From Mauremys mutica (taxonomy: Eukaryota; Chordata; Testudines; Geoemydidae), in NCBI RefSeq assembly GCF_020497125.1, contig NC_059084.1:12241501-12305500 (forward strand): a DNA stretch of 64,000 nt, given 5' to 3'. The notes under the pieces are model-generated. The model was given only the letters and a program-made list of their open reading frames with translations, was not told the DNA's origin and did no database searches. Shown piece after piece: positions 12,650-23,369 of this stretch. Numbering within the stretch: position 1 is the first letter of the stretch; each line of letters starts with the position of its first letter. Made by a program: the position numbers and the translations under genes.

Positions 12650-12800
12650 GTAACCCCCTTTATACAGATGTGTGAATTGAGACACAGGGTGGCTAATCAG
12701 CTCGTCCAAGGTTACATAGCAAGTCAGCAACAGAATCAGAAATCAGTCCCTGGTTTCCGTACCCTGAATAGCTTGCTTTAACCACTAGAATGATTTGCTC
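12650..12800 (-). repeat. MIR/CORE-SINE fragment, minus strand
   Basis: On the minus strand the sequence runs from a tRNA-like 'aaccactag' region through CAGGGACTGATTTCTG and CTTGGACGAGCTGATTAG to CACCCTGTGTCTCAATTC and CACATCTGTATAAA. This order corresponds to the MIR landmarks 'gttcgaatcc', 'ccttgggcaagt', 'ctgtgcctcagtttc' and 'catctgtaaaatg'. It is a diverged copy and non-coding. Confidence 0.75.
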
Positions 12801-13374
12801 CCCTTGGAAGTTACCTTTCAAATGGGCTCATTCATATCTAGGTATTGTAAGTGTTGTGTCTTTTGCTCTTTACACAACAAAATCAAGGTGGAGAAAACCC
12901 TATGCACACAATTAGGTCTCAAATAACGGTGTTTAGTACATATACACAAATATACAAGGCCCAGCTCTGGTGCTCTGGCTGGCTGGTTTCCGGCAGCTTC
13001 TAAAACACAGAACGTGGTGAGCACCACTAGATGGCTCAAACAATTTAAATGGATACTACCCAGTTCCTCCTGGGTTTATTAAGTCTGTTCACCTACCTGC
13101 TAGCCCTGCCTCCCCTAACAGAAATCCAGAGCAATAATACAGTAAATGTTTCTTTGCTCTTTTTCCCCTTGTGTTAACTTTAGTTCTTCAAAACCAATTT
13201 TTGGAAAGAAACGGGGCTAAAATTTTCATTTGTTTCGAAGTGCCCTTCTGTGGGTACCCAGCTAGCCATGCCAATCCATGATGCGTGCACTGTGGGCTGT
13301 GATTCCGCATGCCTAGATGCGCGTGAGTAACTTACACCCAGACAAGGAAGACAGAGCTGGTCAGGGAAAAAAAT

Positions 13375-13490
13375 ATTGTGCAAAGTAATTCAAAAAAATT
13401 GAACTAGCTCTACAGTGGGTCAAAAAACAAGAGAAATTTCAACATTTTTCAAATTTGATTAAAAAAATTTCAAACGGGTTTACTGAGGCA
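13375..13490. repeat. AT-rich self-complementary block
   Basis: Runs like AAAAAAATTGAACTAGCTCT and CATTTTTCAAATTTGATT resemble the AT-rich foldback family listed at 7795-8140. Ends are unclear. Confidence 0.35.
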
Positions 13491-13878
13491 GGTTGCAACT
13501 AAACCAGGTATGCTCAATAGATGCATGCATGTTGCAAAATTTGGATTCAAGTGTCTAACTTCTGTTACTGAGAATAACATTGCAGATATATTTATACACA
13601 TGCATCCACCCTAACCACACTATGGCAGGTTTATTTTAAAGTAGGGTGCTTCTTTTGTATTTATTTATTAATTAAACCACTTGTTTTTTTAATAGAAGCT
13701 ACTATAGGGGAATGTAAGACTAGCAGGATGCTAGAGACTAACAGAATTTCATGGTGTTCAGAACCTGGAAGGCTCAGGCCACGTACACCTAATTGTTAAA
13801 TCCTATTAATGTGAGAGATGCAAGCAGGATCTGGCCTGTAACTGGTAAATACCATTTTATAGTTGAAGTGCACGGATA

Positions 13879-14085
13879 ATCATAGAAGTGTAGGGCTAGA
13901 AGGGACCCCAAGAAGTCATCAAGTATACTGAAGCAGGACCAAGTAAACCTAGACCATTCCTGACAGCAGATGTTTGTACAACCAGTGCTTTAAAAACCTC
14001 CAATGATGAGGATTCCCCACTCCTCACCTCCTGGAAGCCTATAATGAAACCTTCACAATTGTCCCACCACAGCAACATAGGAAAG
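13879..14085 (-). mobile_element. CR1 LINE 3' fragment, minus strand
   Basis: The sequence begins ATCATAGAAGTGTAGGGCTA and continues AGAAGGGACCCC...AAGTCATCAAGTATAC. This is the reverse complement of a CR1 3' end, which closes with a 'ggtcccttccagccct...ctatgatt' stretch. The part to about 14080 (CCTGACAGCAGATGTTTG, TTAAAAACCTCCAATGATG) matches the usual upstream CR1 region. The copy is 5'-truncated, as is typical. Confidence 0.85.
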
Positions 14086-14142
14086 ATGAGCATTTTAAAT
14101 GAGAGAATGTTTATATTAGAACAGTGGTCACACCAATATCAG

Positions 14143-14240
14143 TAAAAAGAACAGGAGTACTTGTGGCACCTTAGAGACTAAAATTTATTTGAGCATAAGC
14201 TTTCATGGGCTACAGCCCACTTCTTCAGTGGAAGTTATGA
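14143..14240 (+). repeat. Dispersed reptile repeat ('acaggagtacttgtggcacc')
   Basis: The run AACAGGAGTACTTGTGGCAC followed by CTTAGAGACTAAAATTTATT and GAGCATAAGCTTTCATGGGC is a high-copy repeat I recall from turtle genomes. Its class is not clear to me. GGGCTACAGCCC forms a short perfect palindrome inside it. One of the strongest signals for a turtle source. Confidence 0.7.
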
Positions 14241-14969
14241 ACAAAAAGTTAAAGATTCATTTACATGACTCTAAATAAATGTCTAAGAGATACACCTACC
14301 ATGTCTTCATATCTGCCGTGTGAGCTACAGTTTCTGTTTGTATTAAGGTTTCATTTAGTTCTCAAATCATCAGTTATATAGAATTGCTACTGTCTTCTAT
14401 CTGACTAGGAAGCAATAGCTGGATCTGCAAAGAATTTCTTAAATCACTCTGCTCTCAAGTGGTAGGGAGGAAAGCCAACTTAAAGATGTGGCTGCACATC
14501 AGGGACTTGTTTTCTAAAATCAGCATAAATAAGTCTATTAAGGGACTAATCCCACTGAAGTTATGGGACTACCCACGTGAGTAAAGGATTAAACAGTAAA
14601 TTTTGGCCCTCTGGTGGTAACTTTTCAGAAAGTGGCATGGTGCTGTTCTCATTGCTGTTTGAAGCTCTTGTAGTTTGGGGGAGGAAGGGGGTAGGATAGA
14701 AGATTTTTCTCTTGCTTGCAAAGCAATAAATGAAAGTTCCCCTGAAGTGCCTTCTGCCAAACCATTCCGTGCTTCCCACCCACGAATGTTGCAGATGAGT
14801 TTCAGCAGCTCTGAGCTCCATCTCCAGCAGTTGAGGAACTCTCTCAATTTTATGCAGAATGAGAGCCATAAATCAGTTTAAACCTGAAGCAATCTCAGTG
14901 TTTCCTATGGGCCTAGTATCCATATAGATAATACATGGATATTTATTTCATTATACTCCTGAGGCTTAA

Positions 14970-15072
14970 TCATGCAAGGTGTTGAGCACCCTCAACTCTC
15001 ATTAAAGTCAGTTGAATTTGAGGATGCTCAGTCCCTCAAGAAAGAATGTAAGTACCTTGCAGGATTGGGCCC
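14970..15072. repeat. Foldback repeat with GAGCACC/GGATGCTC arms
   Basis: GGTGTTGAGCACCCTCAA is followed after a short loop by TTGAGGATGCTCAGTCCCTC, an inverted relation, and then by GCAGGATTGGGCCCT. It belongs to the dispersed foldback units around a CATTGA-type centre seen throughout the window. Confidence 0.45.
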
Positions 15073-15079
15073 TATCTTT

Positions 15080-17515
15080 GAAATCAGGTAAGGAAATAGT
15101 ACAACAACATATTTTAATCCTGCCCTGAAGAGTTTTACTGAACCCCCTCCGCACCCTGACCCCTTAAAATGCATCTCAACATATTGGTGATTTTCCCAGG
15201 TCTTGTTTTAATTATCTAAGTCAAGCTGAAAAGTTTTTGGAATTCCTTTTTGTGGAACACTCTGTACGTGGGGGGGCCTCAACTGGATATCATGAGTTAT
15301 GCAACCAAGAGCTAAAGTTATTGTTTTCAGAACGAAATTGCATGAATCTCATTAAACACATAGTTGATCAGGATGTCTCTAAAACACCATTTGGATCCAA
15401 CCCTATTGTCCTAGGAAGGACCGCTTGCCCTCATTTCTGACTGAGTCTTAAGCCAAACTATTGTTTAGGATTTAATTAGTTTCATATTGGGTTGTAGTAT
15501 GTTGAAACTGACATCCTCCTTAAGACACATTTAAATGTTTGGGTATTTTTTTAAACCGGAAGAGGGCAGCAATTTTCCTAACAAGAACAAAAACACAGAA
15601 CATTGGTTGAACAGGTTTGACAAGATACAAACAATCCAAATGGCATGAGACTCACAGCAATGCAGTCTGGAAATGGGAGCGGGGAGGGAAGAAAAAGATT
15701 TCTCATTGGTTAACAGGCCATTCAAATGGCAGGTGTTTAAATACTTCAGGCTTTCTTGGCCAGTTGGCTGAAGAGAAGTTTAACATCTGTTATCAGTTTA
15801 TATCTTTTATCAGGGGATCACAGTCCACATTATTAAATGGATAGATAATTTAATAGGTTATTTCTCCCCCCTCCCTGTGATTTACAATCCCAAGTGAAAC
15901 TGGTACTGGAGGTTCTCTCGCTTTAGCAGACCAATCAACCTTCACTCAAGATCAGACACGGAGGGTGTCATTTTTACCTCCTGTTGAGTGACCTGTTAGT
16001 GATTGTGTAATTCTCCCACACTGCCCTTACTGCTCTTGTCCTCTGTTTACACCATTTTCACTAGTGTCTCCTCACAAACAAATAATCTATTGGCAAAAGA
16101 AGCTTGTTCACTAGCATTAGAGATCATGAGCTTAACCAAGGAAGAAAGAGCATGGCCATCTGAACTTTACATTTCCCTTGTAGCATCATTGCTTCCTGGT
16201 GAAAGGAAGAGGAAAGGTTCATTTCCCAATTGGCAGGCTGCGTTCATGGTTGCTGAGCTGCACAACTTTTAGTAACAGGCCAAGACCCCCGTCACCGCTA
16301 ACCGCCCATTCACAGTAGACACTCCAGGATGAGGAGCTGAGATGATCTATAGCAAATCTCTTTAGTCTTACTTTTTAACCTCTGGCTCCCTGCAGAACTG
16401 AAACCCATGAATTTGCAGGAAATGGCTGTGCACATCTGTCTTCATCTACTTGCCCCGATTACTAAGGGAGGCAGGTTCCCTTCTCACCATCCTACAGTCT
16501 CATCAGTTTGATACACCCAAATATAACAAAGTCACTATCAGGTGGCTGAAGATTATAATGTTGGTGAAAGTAGTTATGGGAATAAGGAAGCAGTACATTT
16601 GCTGCTTTTGGTATTCTCCTAAAGCATAATTACCCCCTGCATTATTCTGTTCTACGGTACAACTGACACCATCTCTAAATTTGGTATTACAAGTCATTAT
16701 TTACCCACAGGAGAAAAGCAAGAATATTTAGAATGATGGACAAAAATTTGCAATGTGCCCGGCGGGCAGAAGCTCTGTCCTTTAAGCTTAGAAAAAGATA
16801 TCTCATCTTTAAATGGAATTTGTGAGTCATTTCTGGATTCTAAACTGCTCTTTTACTCACTATTTTCTCTCCTTGCCAGTCGGGGGGCAATCTGTCTGAG
16901 GCTCAATACTAATGTGACATACTCAGAAGGCCTCGGACTGATATAAAGCCTATTTGTTAGATGCCCCAGCCAGGGCCACCTGGATTCAACATGGTTATCT
17001 TAACAGGCGTTCGTTGCTTAGAGTGATCCAGAGAGGGTGAAAGATCATTTGATTGACATTTGCTCTTTGATAGACTGTTTTGCTACTGCTGCTGAAAGAT
17101 ATGATGGGCTCGAAAAGATTTACTGCAGGGATGGCAGACTGAATTGGGCTGTAAGTTTTCCACATTTTACATGTGTTGAAGAAATCAGTGATAAAGGTGA
17201 TAGTCCACGAGCTGAGATTTCTGACTCTCCAGTCTAACTATGCACACGCAAATATGATCTAATGAATGCTCACCTTAGTATCACAGATGATAAAAATCAG
17301 GAGAAAGGAAGAAGGGGCTGACCCACTTGCTAAACATCTGCTACAATTCATTCAGCACAGCATAAAATTATTCACAGCTGTACGGGTACAACATTATTGT
17401 CCAGTCAAAACTATTTATTGCAAAGAAATTTCATTGCTTCTTATGCAGGTGGACTGCAAGCAGCTGCAGTTCTATATATGCAGATAGTGGCCTGTGCTCA
17501 TAACACTGGTAATAT
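15080..17515. other. Mostly unique sequence, no gene recognised
   Basis: Frames up to 89 codons on either strand show no known domain. No repeat ends were identified. Composition is ordinary AT-rich vertebrate non-coding DNA. Confidence 0.45.
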
Positions 17516-17749
17516 AGTATAAGGCAGTTCCTCAGGTGGTGCAAACTGGTGCAGCTCCATTGATTTCAATAGAGGATTTGTCCCTGTAGCCTCCTCTTCT
17601 CACACTCAAACATCTGGACACTGATTTTTCTAATTACAGATGCATGGATCTCCTCCTTAGCCCCTAGAGCTCTTAATCCCATTTGGTTATTTGAATTTAA
17701 CTTCCCATTTGGTCTCTGGATAGGACAAATTTCTTCTATGTGTTTGTTT

Positions 17750-17873
17750 TAGGGTGACCAGATAGCAAGTGTAAAATATCGAGACAGGGGTTGAGGGTAA
17801 TAGGTGCCTATACAAGAAGAAGCCCCCAAAATCAGGACTATCCCTATAAAAATCAGGATATGTGGTCACCCTA
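17750..17873. mobile_element. Short TIR element 'TAGGGTGACCAG', 124 bp
   Basis: The left end TAGGGTGACCAGAT and the right end read on the minus strand, TAGGGTGACCACAT, match at 13 of 14 positions. The interior also folds: GTAAAATATCGAGACAGG and its counterpart ATCAGGACTATCCCTATA are inverted relatives. The 8-mers flanking it are GTTTGTTT and ATTTGTTT, seven of eight identical, which fits an 8-bp target duplication of hAT type. No coding capacity. A lone copy of the left terminus recurs at about 46986. Confidence 0.85.
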
Positions 17874-18439
17874 ATTTGTTTTGAACAAGTAGTATTATGA
17901 ATTTATCCCCTTCGTTAGTGATTAGTGAACAGTTTGTAAAATAATGCTGATTTCTGCAAATATCCTTATTTATATGTATTCAATATGGATATTGGTATTT
18001 ATATGTATATTTGGTATTCATAATTTGTGTTCTGTGCTGGATCACCTAAATTAGGTAAGATGGTTGGTGCTTTTGGACTGGATGGCAAACTTTTTAAACA
18101 GGGGCCTAATGAATAATGAAATTTCAGAATAAAAATGTTGGATAAATAAATAAATTCTGAAATTTATGAAAATTTTGAGCCCTGTAAACATTTTCATGGA
18201 TAGTTAGTATCCCCATACCTGCAGATTATGACGACTGATTCACATGTAACAGCAAACTGAACTCAAAAGCATTTTTATTCATAACAATATTAACCATTTT
18301 TAAAAACCTGTTCCACCAGATCTAATTGCCATTAAAATAAACTTCACATCACCTCTCACATTTCTCCTTCTGAAAGATGCTAAAATATGAGGTAGAGGAT
18401 CTCACTGGAAAACAAAAATTTGGTCTTTTTTTTTTTAAA

Positions 18440-18780
18440 TTATATTTAAGCACCATCATCATTTTTCCACCTCTGTTTGAAGTTGTGGGTGTGTTTTGCT
18501 TGTTTTCTATTCAATACTTGAATAGAATGGTTTGAAAAAAATGTTAACATTTGAAATTAGATGCACATTTTTCTTGAAAACGTTACAATTTTTAACCAGC
18601 TCTATTAAACACTTTTGCATTAGGCGCCAGTTGCAATTTTTCAAAATTTTGAAATAAAGAAGATTTTTCCCCATTGTTCAATCAACCATAGAGCTGGGTG
18701 AAAATGTTTCACTTTTTGACATTTTAAAATTCTGAATTTTTAAAGTAAAATGAAAATGTGAACACTCGTGAACAGAAGGT
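18440..18780. repeat. AT-rich foldback-like block
   Basis: The stretch contains TTTTTAACCAGCTCT near 18590-18604 and AGAGCTGGGTGAAAATG near 18690, inverted termini of the AT-rich family, with GAAATTT/AAATTTC runs between and around. At least two copies may lie back to back. Confidence 0.45.
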
Positions 18781-18784
18781 GAGT

Positions 18785-20145
18785 TTTAAAAATATTGGAA
18801 TATAGCATTTATCTTGATCAGATCACTGTAGTAAGATGCTTTATGATACATTTGTTAACAGAATAAACAAATTACAAAGAAATAAGCATTTTACATCAGA
18901 AGTGGTAGTGCAACATTCATCCCAACGTGAAACCCTAGTGGTCGAGTTAAGATTGTTCTGATACAGATGGATTACTTGGAGAATAAACATAGTAACCTGT
19001 TTTTATATGCTCTATAACCATGACTTTGGTAGCACGCAAAAACCATTTACAGTGCCATCAGAAAAAAACAGAGAAAAGAAAAATACAAGGTTGGTCTGGG
19101 TCAAAGAACTATGTAATAGGACTCTGAGTGGTGTAATTCACTGCTGAGTTTAAATACACCAGGGTACCTAAGCATACGGGTAAGAAAATTAGATTTTTTC
19201 TTAGTCTATTTAAGTCTATTGCCAGCATTTTACATAAGACAATGGATCTGGGAATGATCTCCCTTATTGGTTTTTGTTGTGAGGGATGGGCAAATTAATA
19301 GTTACAGCAAGAAGCCATCCACAATTTTTCTTCTAACTGGAAGTGAACCCAAGAGGTTTTGAGATCTGAAAAATTTTGGTTAGATTTAATTAAAAAACAA
19401 CCACCCACGCTCAGATGACTTTACCGGTTTCCTCCAGATCATTTCATTCTTCGTGCCACATTGTACCTGCAGGGTCGCCTGTGGCAACTCATATGAGCTG
19501 AGACTGCATCTTTGCTCTAAAACTCACAACCAGCAACCAGGCTGTCAGTCACATCCATTTTACCTGCCTCCGGCAAGAAAGTCAGGGGAGCATTCTTTTG
19601 AAAACATCAGACAGTACCTTTTAATTAACTGCAGCAGTCACTTTTGGTTTTCTTAAACAAATTAGGTAGGGGAAGGATAGATGATACTGTATTGTTTTCC
19701 CTTCGGCGAATGGAGGGTAACTAGCAAGCCTGCCAGGTAGCAAAGACTGGAGGGCCTTAGGCGAGCAGCTGAAATAGTAACACATTTGCTTTAGGATATA
19801 AATCAGCAGGGGGTTAAAAATCAGAAAAGCAAACTCTGAATAAGAATTTTTTGAAGTGTGGTACAGGCAGCAGTGACCTCACCAAGCAGTAGGTCACTGG
19901 CCACCAGCTAGGGCTCAATTTGGGGAAAGACAGGGCCAGATTGTTTAGCTTGTGGAATCTCAGCAACAAACAATTTGGAAGCTCGCTCTGCCAGAATGTG
20001 AGAAGGTAGTTGAACACATCCAGCATCCTTCAGGAATACAACTGGCAGCAAAGGGTGCAGAGAGCGTTATACAACTTCAGTATCTGCTGGTTAACCAGAG
20101 AATGGTCCTTTTTTCCCCCCCAAACATTTTTTTCCTGTTATCAGA
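18785..20145. other. No gene or clear repeat recognised
   Basis: Open frames are at most about 70 codons and not recognisable. No repeat boundaries seen. Confidence 0.4.
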
Positions 20146-20152
20146 GTACCTA

Positions 20153-20213
20153 GGCGGTCCAGTCATGGACCCCTTGTGCTAGGCACTGTACAAACACAAT
20201 AAAGTAGATGGAA
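20153..20213 (-). repeat. SINE-tail-like repeat ('tgtaagctc' family), minus strand
   Basis: GGTCCAGTCATGGACCCC followed by TTGTGCTAGGCACTGTACAA is the reverse complement of the 'ttgtacagcacctagcacaa...ggtcctggtcc' module that recurs here at 22434, 28376 and 39702. Non-coding. Confidence 0.6.
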
Positions 20214-20971
20214 AACTGCTAGGAAGGGACTTATGGCTGAGTTGCTTTGGGCTGTGCCTAACTACTGACTGCTACATAGTCTTTTCAGTTTCAAAATTGT
20301 AGGGAAAGCAGCCAGAAACTGACTTGCTTTCTGTTCAATACTTGCTTAGATACCACAGTGATAGGTGCCTTTAAACAGCTAAAATAGAGTTTACATAGTT
20401 CAGAAGGAAAATGCAAAGTCTGGGCCCCAGTTCTCTGCCGCTGTCATCTGGAAATCTCCCCCCTGGGATTATTTTCCTGAAAATACAGAAAAAGTGTATA
20501 AACTGGTGACATGAAACACTTCAAAGTAAAGCAAACAAATATGGGACTCATTGGGGAATTAGAAACATCATGATACTATAATACTAGCAGTTAATTTTTC
20601 AGTGCCTCAGGCTTCTTGGCAGAGCGTCACAGTAAAATCGTCTAAGCATGCAAGATCAACTCATATCTGTTTTCTTATAAAGTCCCATCCTCTCAGAGCG
20701 GAGCCCTTTTACACCTTCATGGGAATGCTGTTCCCCAGTCAATGCTGAATGGGGGAGTTGGAAGGGAACCCTACGAACCTTCCCACCCTTTCATCCAGTG
20801 TGGATTACCAGAAGCATCCTAACCGCGCTGTGCAAACTGTGAATGTGCCAAAGAACAAAAGTCCCTAAAACAAAATCTTGCAGTCTAAATGCTCAAGTCA
20901 GTATAACACCAAACAATATATGACAGAACAAGGACAGAATGGGCTCATCTAAATAAAAACCTATGTATTAG

Positions 20972-21063
20972 AGTGAAATTTACCCCTGTGTGCAGAGGGC
21001 TAGAACAAGGCCCATGAACTTAAATCCCACTCTAGGGCTCTGTGTAGGGGCTCGTTTCACCCT
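20972..21063. repeat. Foldback repeat, 92 bp
   Basis: The left arm AGTGAAATTTACCCCTGTGT and the right arm read on the minus strand, GGGTGAAACGAGCCCCTACA, are inverted relatives, continuing into GCAGAGGGCT against ACAGAGCCCT. A second short foldback with CATTGAAGTCAATGGG follows at 21085-21165. Confidence 0.55.
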
Positions 21064-22075
21064 TATATTTTATAGGGTCAATTTTGTACTCTGGGGGAAA
21101 TCCTGTCCCCATTGAAGTCAATGGGAAACTGATTTCCCTTACTGGGCCAGGACTGCACCTTATACGCTTCACAGTAATTAAATTGACAGTAGCTTGAATG
21201 CTTCTTGGAACAGGTGAGTCTTGCTGTCAGAATTGTTTCATATGTTTACTTAGATTTAACTATGGTGCCTGCTTCCTGAATATAAACAGCAAGCAACATT
21301 ATCCTATCAATTAGCTTTTGTTTCCAATTGGTTTCTCAACCAGGAAAACAAGTGTGACTTCAGTCTTTGTGGAAACCATTAATATAGGGAAGAGTATGGG
21401 AGACAAATTGTATCAGTGGAGGTGTCAGTCAGTGGAGAAAAGTAAAACCTTTTGAGGGAAAATTGCTCTAAGTTTAAACACAATAATAAAGGCCACAGTT
21501 GAAGCTCACTCTGCTCTGATTTCATGGCCAGCCATCGGACATTTATTGACTATACCAAGAACTTATTTTTTTTATATATAAACTTTCCCCCAAAAGGCTA
21601 TTGAAACCATTTGTCTGACTTTAGTCAGCTGGCTGAAAAGCAGTTTTTGAACAGCTATTTAAAACAAAAAACAAACAAACAAAGAGACTGGCTCATTGGA
21701 AGGGGTTTGCGTTCCCTGAGGAAAAAGAAGTCTTGCATCCATTTCAGTGACAGCAATTTTTCTGTAGGATCCCAGGATTATCAGCTTTTGTGATCACACA
21801 AGGCCCATTGCTACATATTTCAAACGCTTAGATGGAACTTGGGAATAAAACTTGGCCCATTCAGATAGAACAAATACAGCGACTGTTCCAGTGCTTTTGT
21901 GTTGTTAAATAAAGTATTTGCAAGGGTATGATCTTAAGAAACCCTGAGACCTGTCGCCTCCCATTAACTTCAAGGAGAGTTGAGGGCACTTATCATATTG
22001 CAGGCAGTGCTCAGCACCTGACAGGATTAGACCCTAAACCCTAGTAAAATATTAAAACTGAACAATTCTTGAACC

Positions 22076-22178
22076 CGATTTTCAAAAGGGCTCAGCACCC
22101 ACAGATGGCTCCAGGTTTTCTAAATTGTTCAGCATTGTTCTCAATGGGAACTGTCGGGTGCTTTGAAAAATCTGGCCC
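22076..22178. repeat. Foldback repeat, CAGCACC arms
   Basis: CGATTTTCAAAAGGGCTCAG on the left is mirrored by GGTGCTTTGAAAAATCTGG on the right, around a centre with GTTCTCAATGGGAACTG. A non-coding inverted-repeat unit. Confidence 0.6.
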
Positions 22179-22433
22179 TAAATTACCCCTTGCATCATTT
22201 AAACCCCTGGGATTTGTTCGGGGGTGTTTGCTCTTGTGAACAAGGTTGGCATCCCAAAATCCAAGCTATTTCCTCACCTGAGCTGTATTCCAAAAAATCA
22301 AATCAAAATTTAAAATGTGAATTGTACTCATAGTTAGACCACATAACCATGTCCTCATCAATGTTACCTTTATGCTCTTTCCCCAAGTCCCTCTAACATT
22401 TGTTACATCCACTTATTATCTCTTGTCTTTATT

Positions 22434-22555
22434 TAGATTGCAAACACCTTTGGTGCAAGAACTGTCTCTTAGTATCTGTTTACACAGCATCTAGCACAAC
22501 AGGCTAGAATCTGATCAAGGCTTTTGGGCATCATAGTGTAATAGAAACAAACAAT
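22434..22555 (+). repeat. SINE-tail-like repeat ('tgtaagctc' family)
   Basis: TAGATTGCAAACACCTTTGG, then CAGCATCTAGCACAACAGG and a GGGCATCATAGTGTAATAG tail follow the order of the 'gattgtaagctctttggggc...acagcacctagcacaatggg' module found several times in this window. Confidence 0.6.
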
Positions 22556-22605
22556 AGGGGGATATGGATTTATTTCATAGCTATTGCCACAAGCAGTCAT
22601 TGTCT

Positions 22606-22734
22606 AGGTATTATCTTCTATTAAGCCAACTTCTGCTGGTGAGAGAGACAAGCCAACAGAAGCTGGTCCAATAAAAGATACTACCTCACCTACCTTGTCT
22701 CTCTAATACCTGGGACCGACACAGCTACACTACA
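22606..22734. repeat. Dispersed foldback repeat ('ccaacttctg...gagagagaca')
   Basis: The left half, CTTCTATTAAGCCAACTTCTG, and the right half, CAGAAGCTGGTCCAATAAAAG, are inverted copies. The right half continues CTACCTCACCTACCTTGTCT and CTGGGACCGACACAGCTACA. A second copy in the same orientation lies at 61115-61237. I recall this as a common turtle repeat; its class is uncertain. Confidence 0.65.
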
Positions 22735-23032
22735 CACATGTAATTACATGTCATCATTTCGGACATAGACACACAGCTATTTATAGACCTTGCTACAAAG
22801 GGGCCCAGTGCTGTGGAACAATGAGCATCTTTATCTCCCATTTATTTCAGGGCCATGTGCAGTCAGCATCTCTAAAGAACCAGAGGAGGTACATTTAAAA
22901 ATGCATAAGAAGGAGTTGCATGCCCAGCTCCCACAGACTTTCAGTGGGAATCAGGTGCCTAGCTGCCCTTTGTGCCTTGGAAGATCTCCTCCAGACCACC
23001 TAGTTTCAGGTTGGTTTCAAAGTATTGTTTGG

Positions 23033-23069
23033 GTGTGCGTGCATGTGTGTGTACACACACACACACACT
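23033..23069. repeat. (TG)n/(CA)n microsatellite
   Basis: A TG-rich stretch switches to an uninterrupted CA run, so the locus is itself palindromic around GTGTGTACACAC. Confidence 0.85.
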
Positions 23070-23280
23070 CCTGATGCTACTGTAATTTTCTAAAGGTTAC
23101 AGACACTGACCTAGTTGCTCTGCATTACATAGCGTACATTAAATATCTACCTACATAGCAAATATTTATAGCCACTCTTTATTTTACCCTGACTAAAGAC
23201 AAACCTCTTCATCTCAAGACTGTTTGTTGTTTTAAACTAGAAAAGATTCTAACTGGTTTGATTTTTCTTTAGAGACAGCT

Positions 23281-23363
23281 GGGCCAGATCCTGTGGAAGC
23301 CGATATCTCAGCTATTCAAGTCAATGGATCTATGCCAATTGACCCCAGTTGAGGATCTGGCCC
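23281..23363. repeat. Foldback repeat with perfect 12-bp ends
   Basis: GGGCCAGATCCT at the left end and AGGATCTGGCCC at the right are exact inverted copies. The 83-bp unit has a TCAAGTCAATGGATC centre. It is a clean example of the foldback family also seen at 32065, 44750 and 46177. Confidence 0.8.
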
Positions 23364-23369
23364 ACTAAT

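Noticed and set aside
14675..14881. Overlapping frames on both strands at about 14.56-14.88 kb as a possible exon
   Set aside because: No protein family recognised and no frame stands out over the others.
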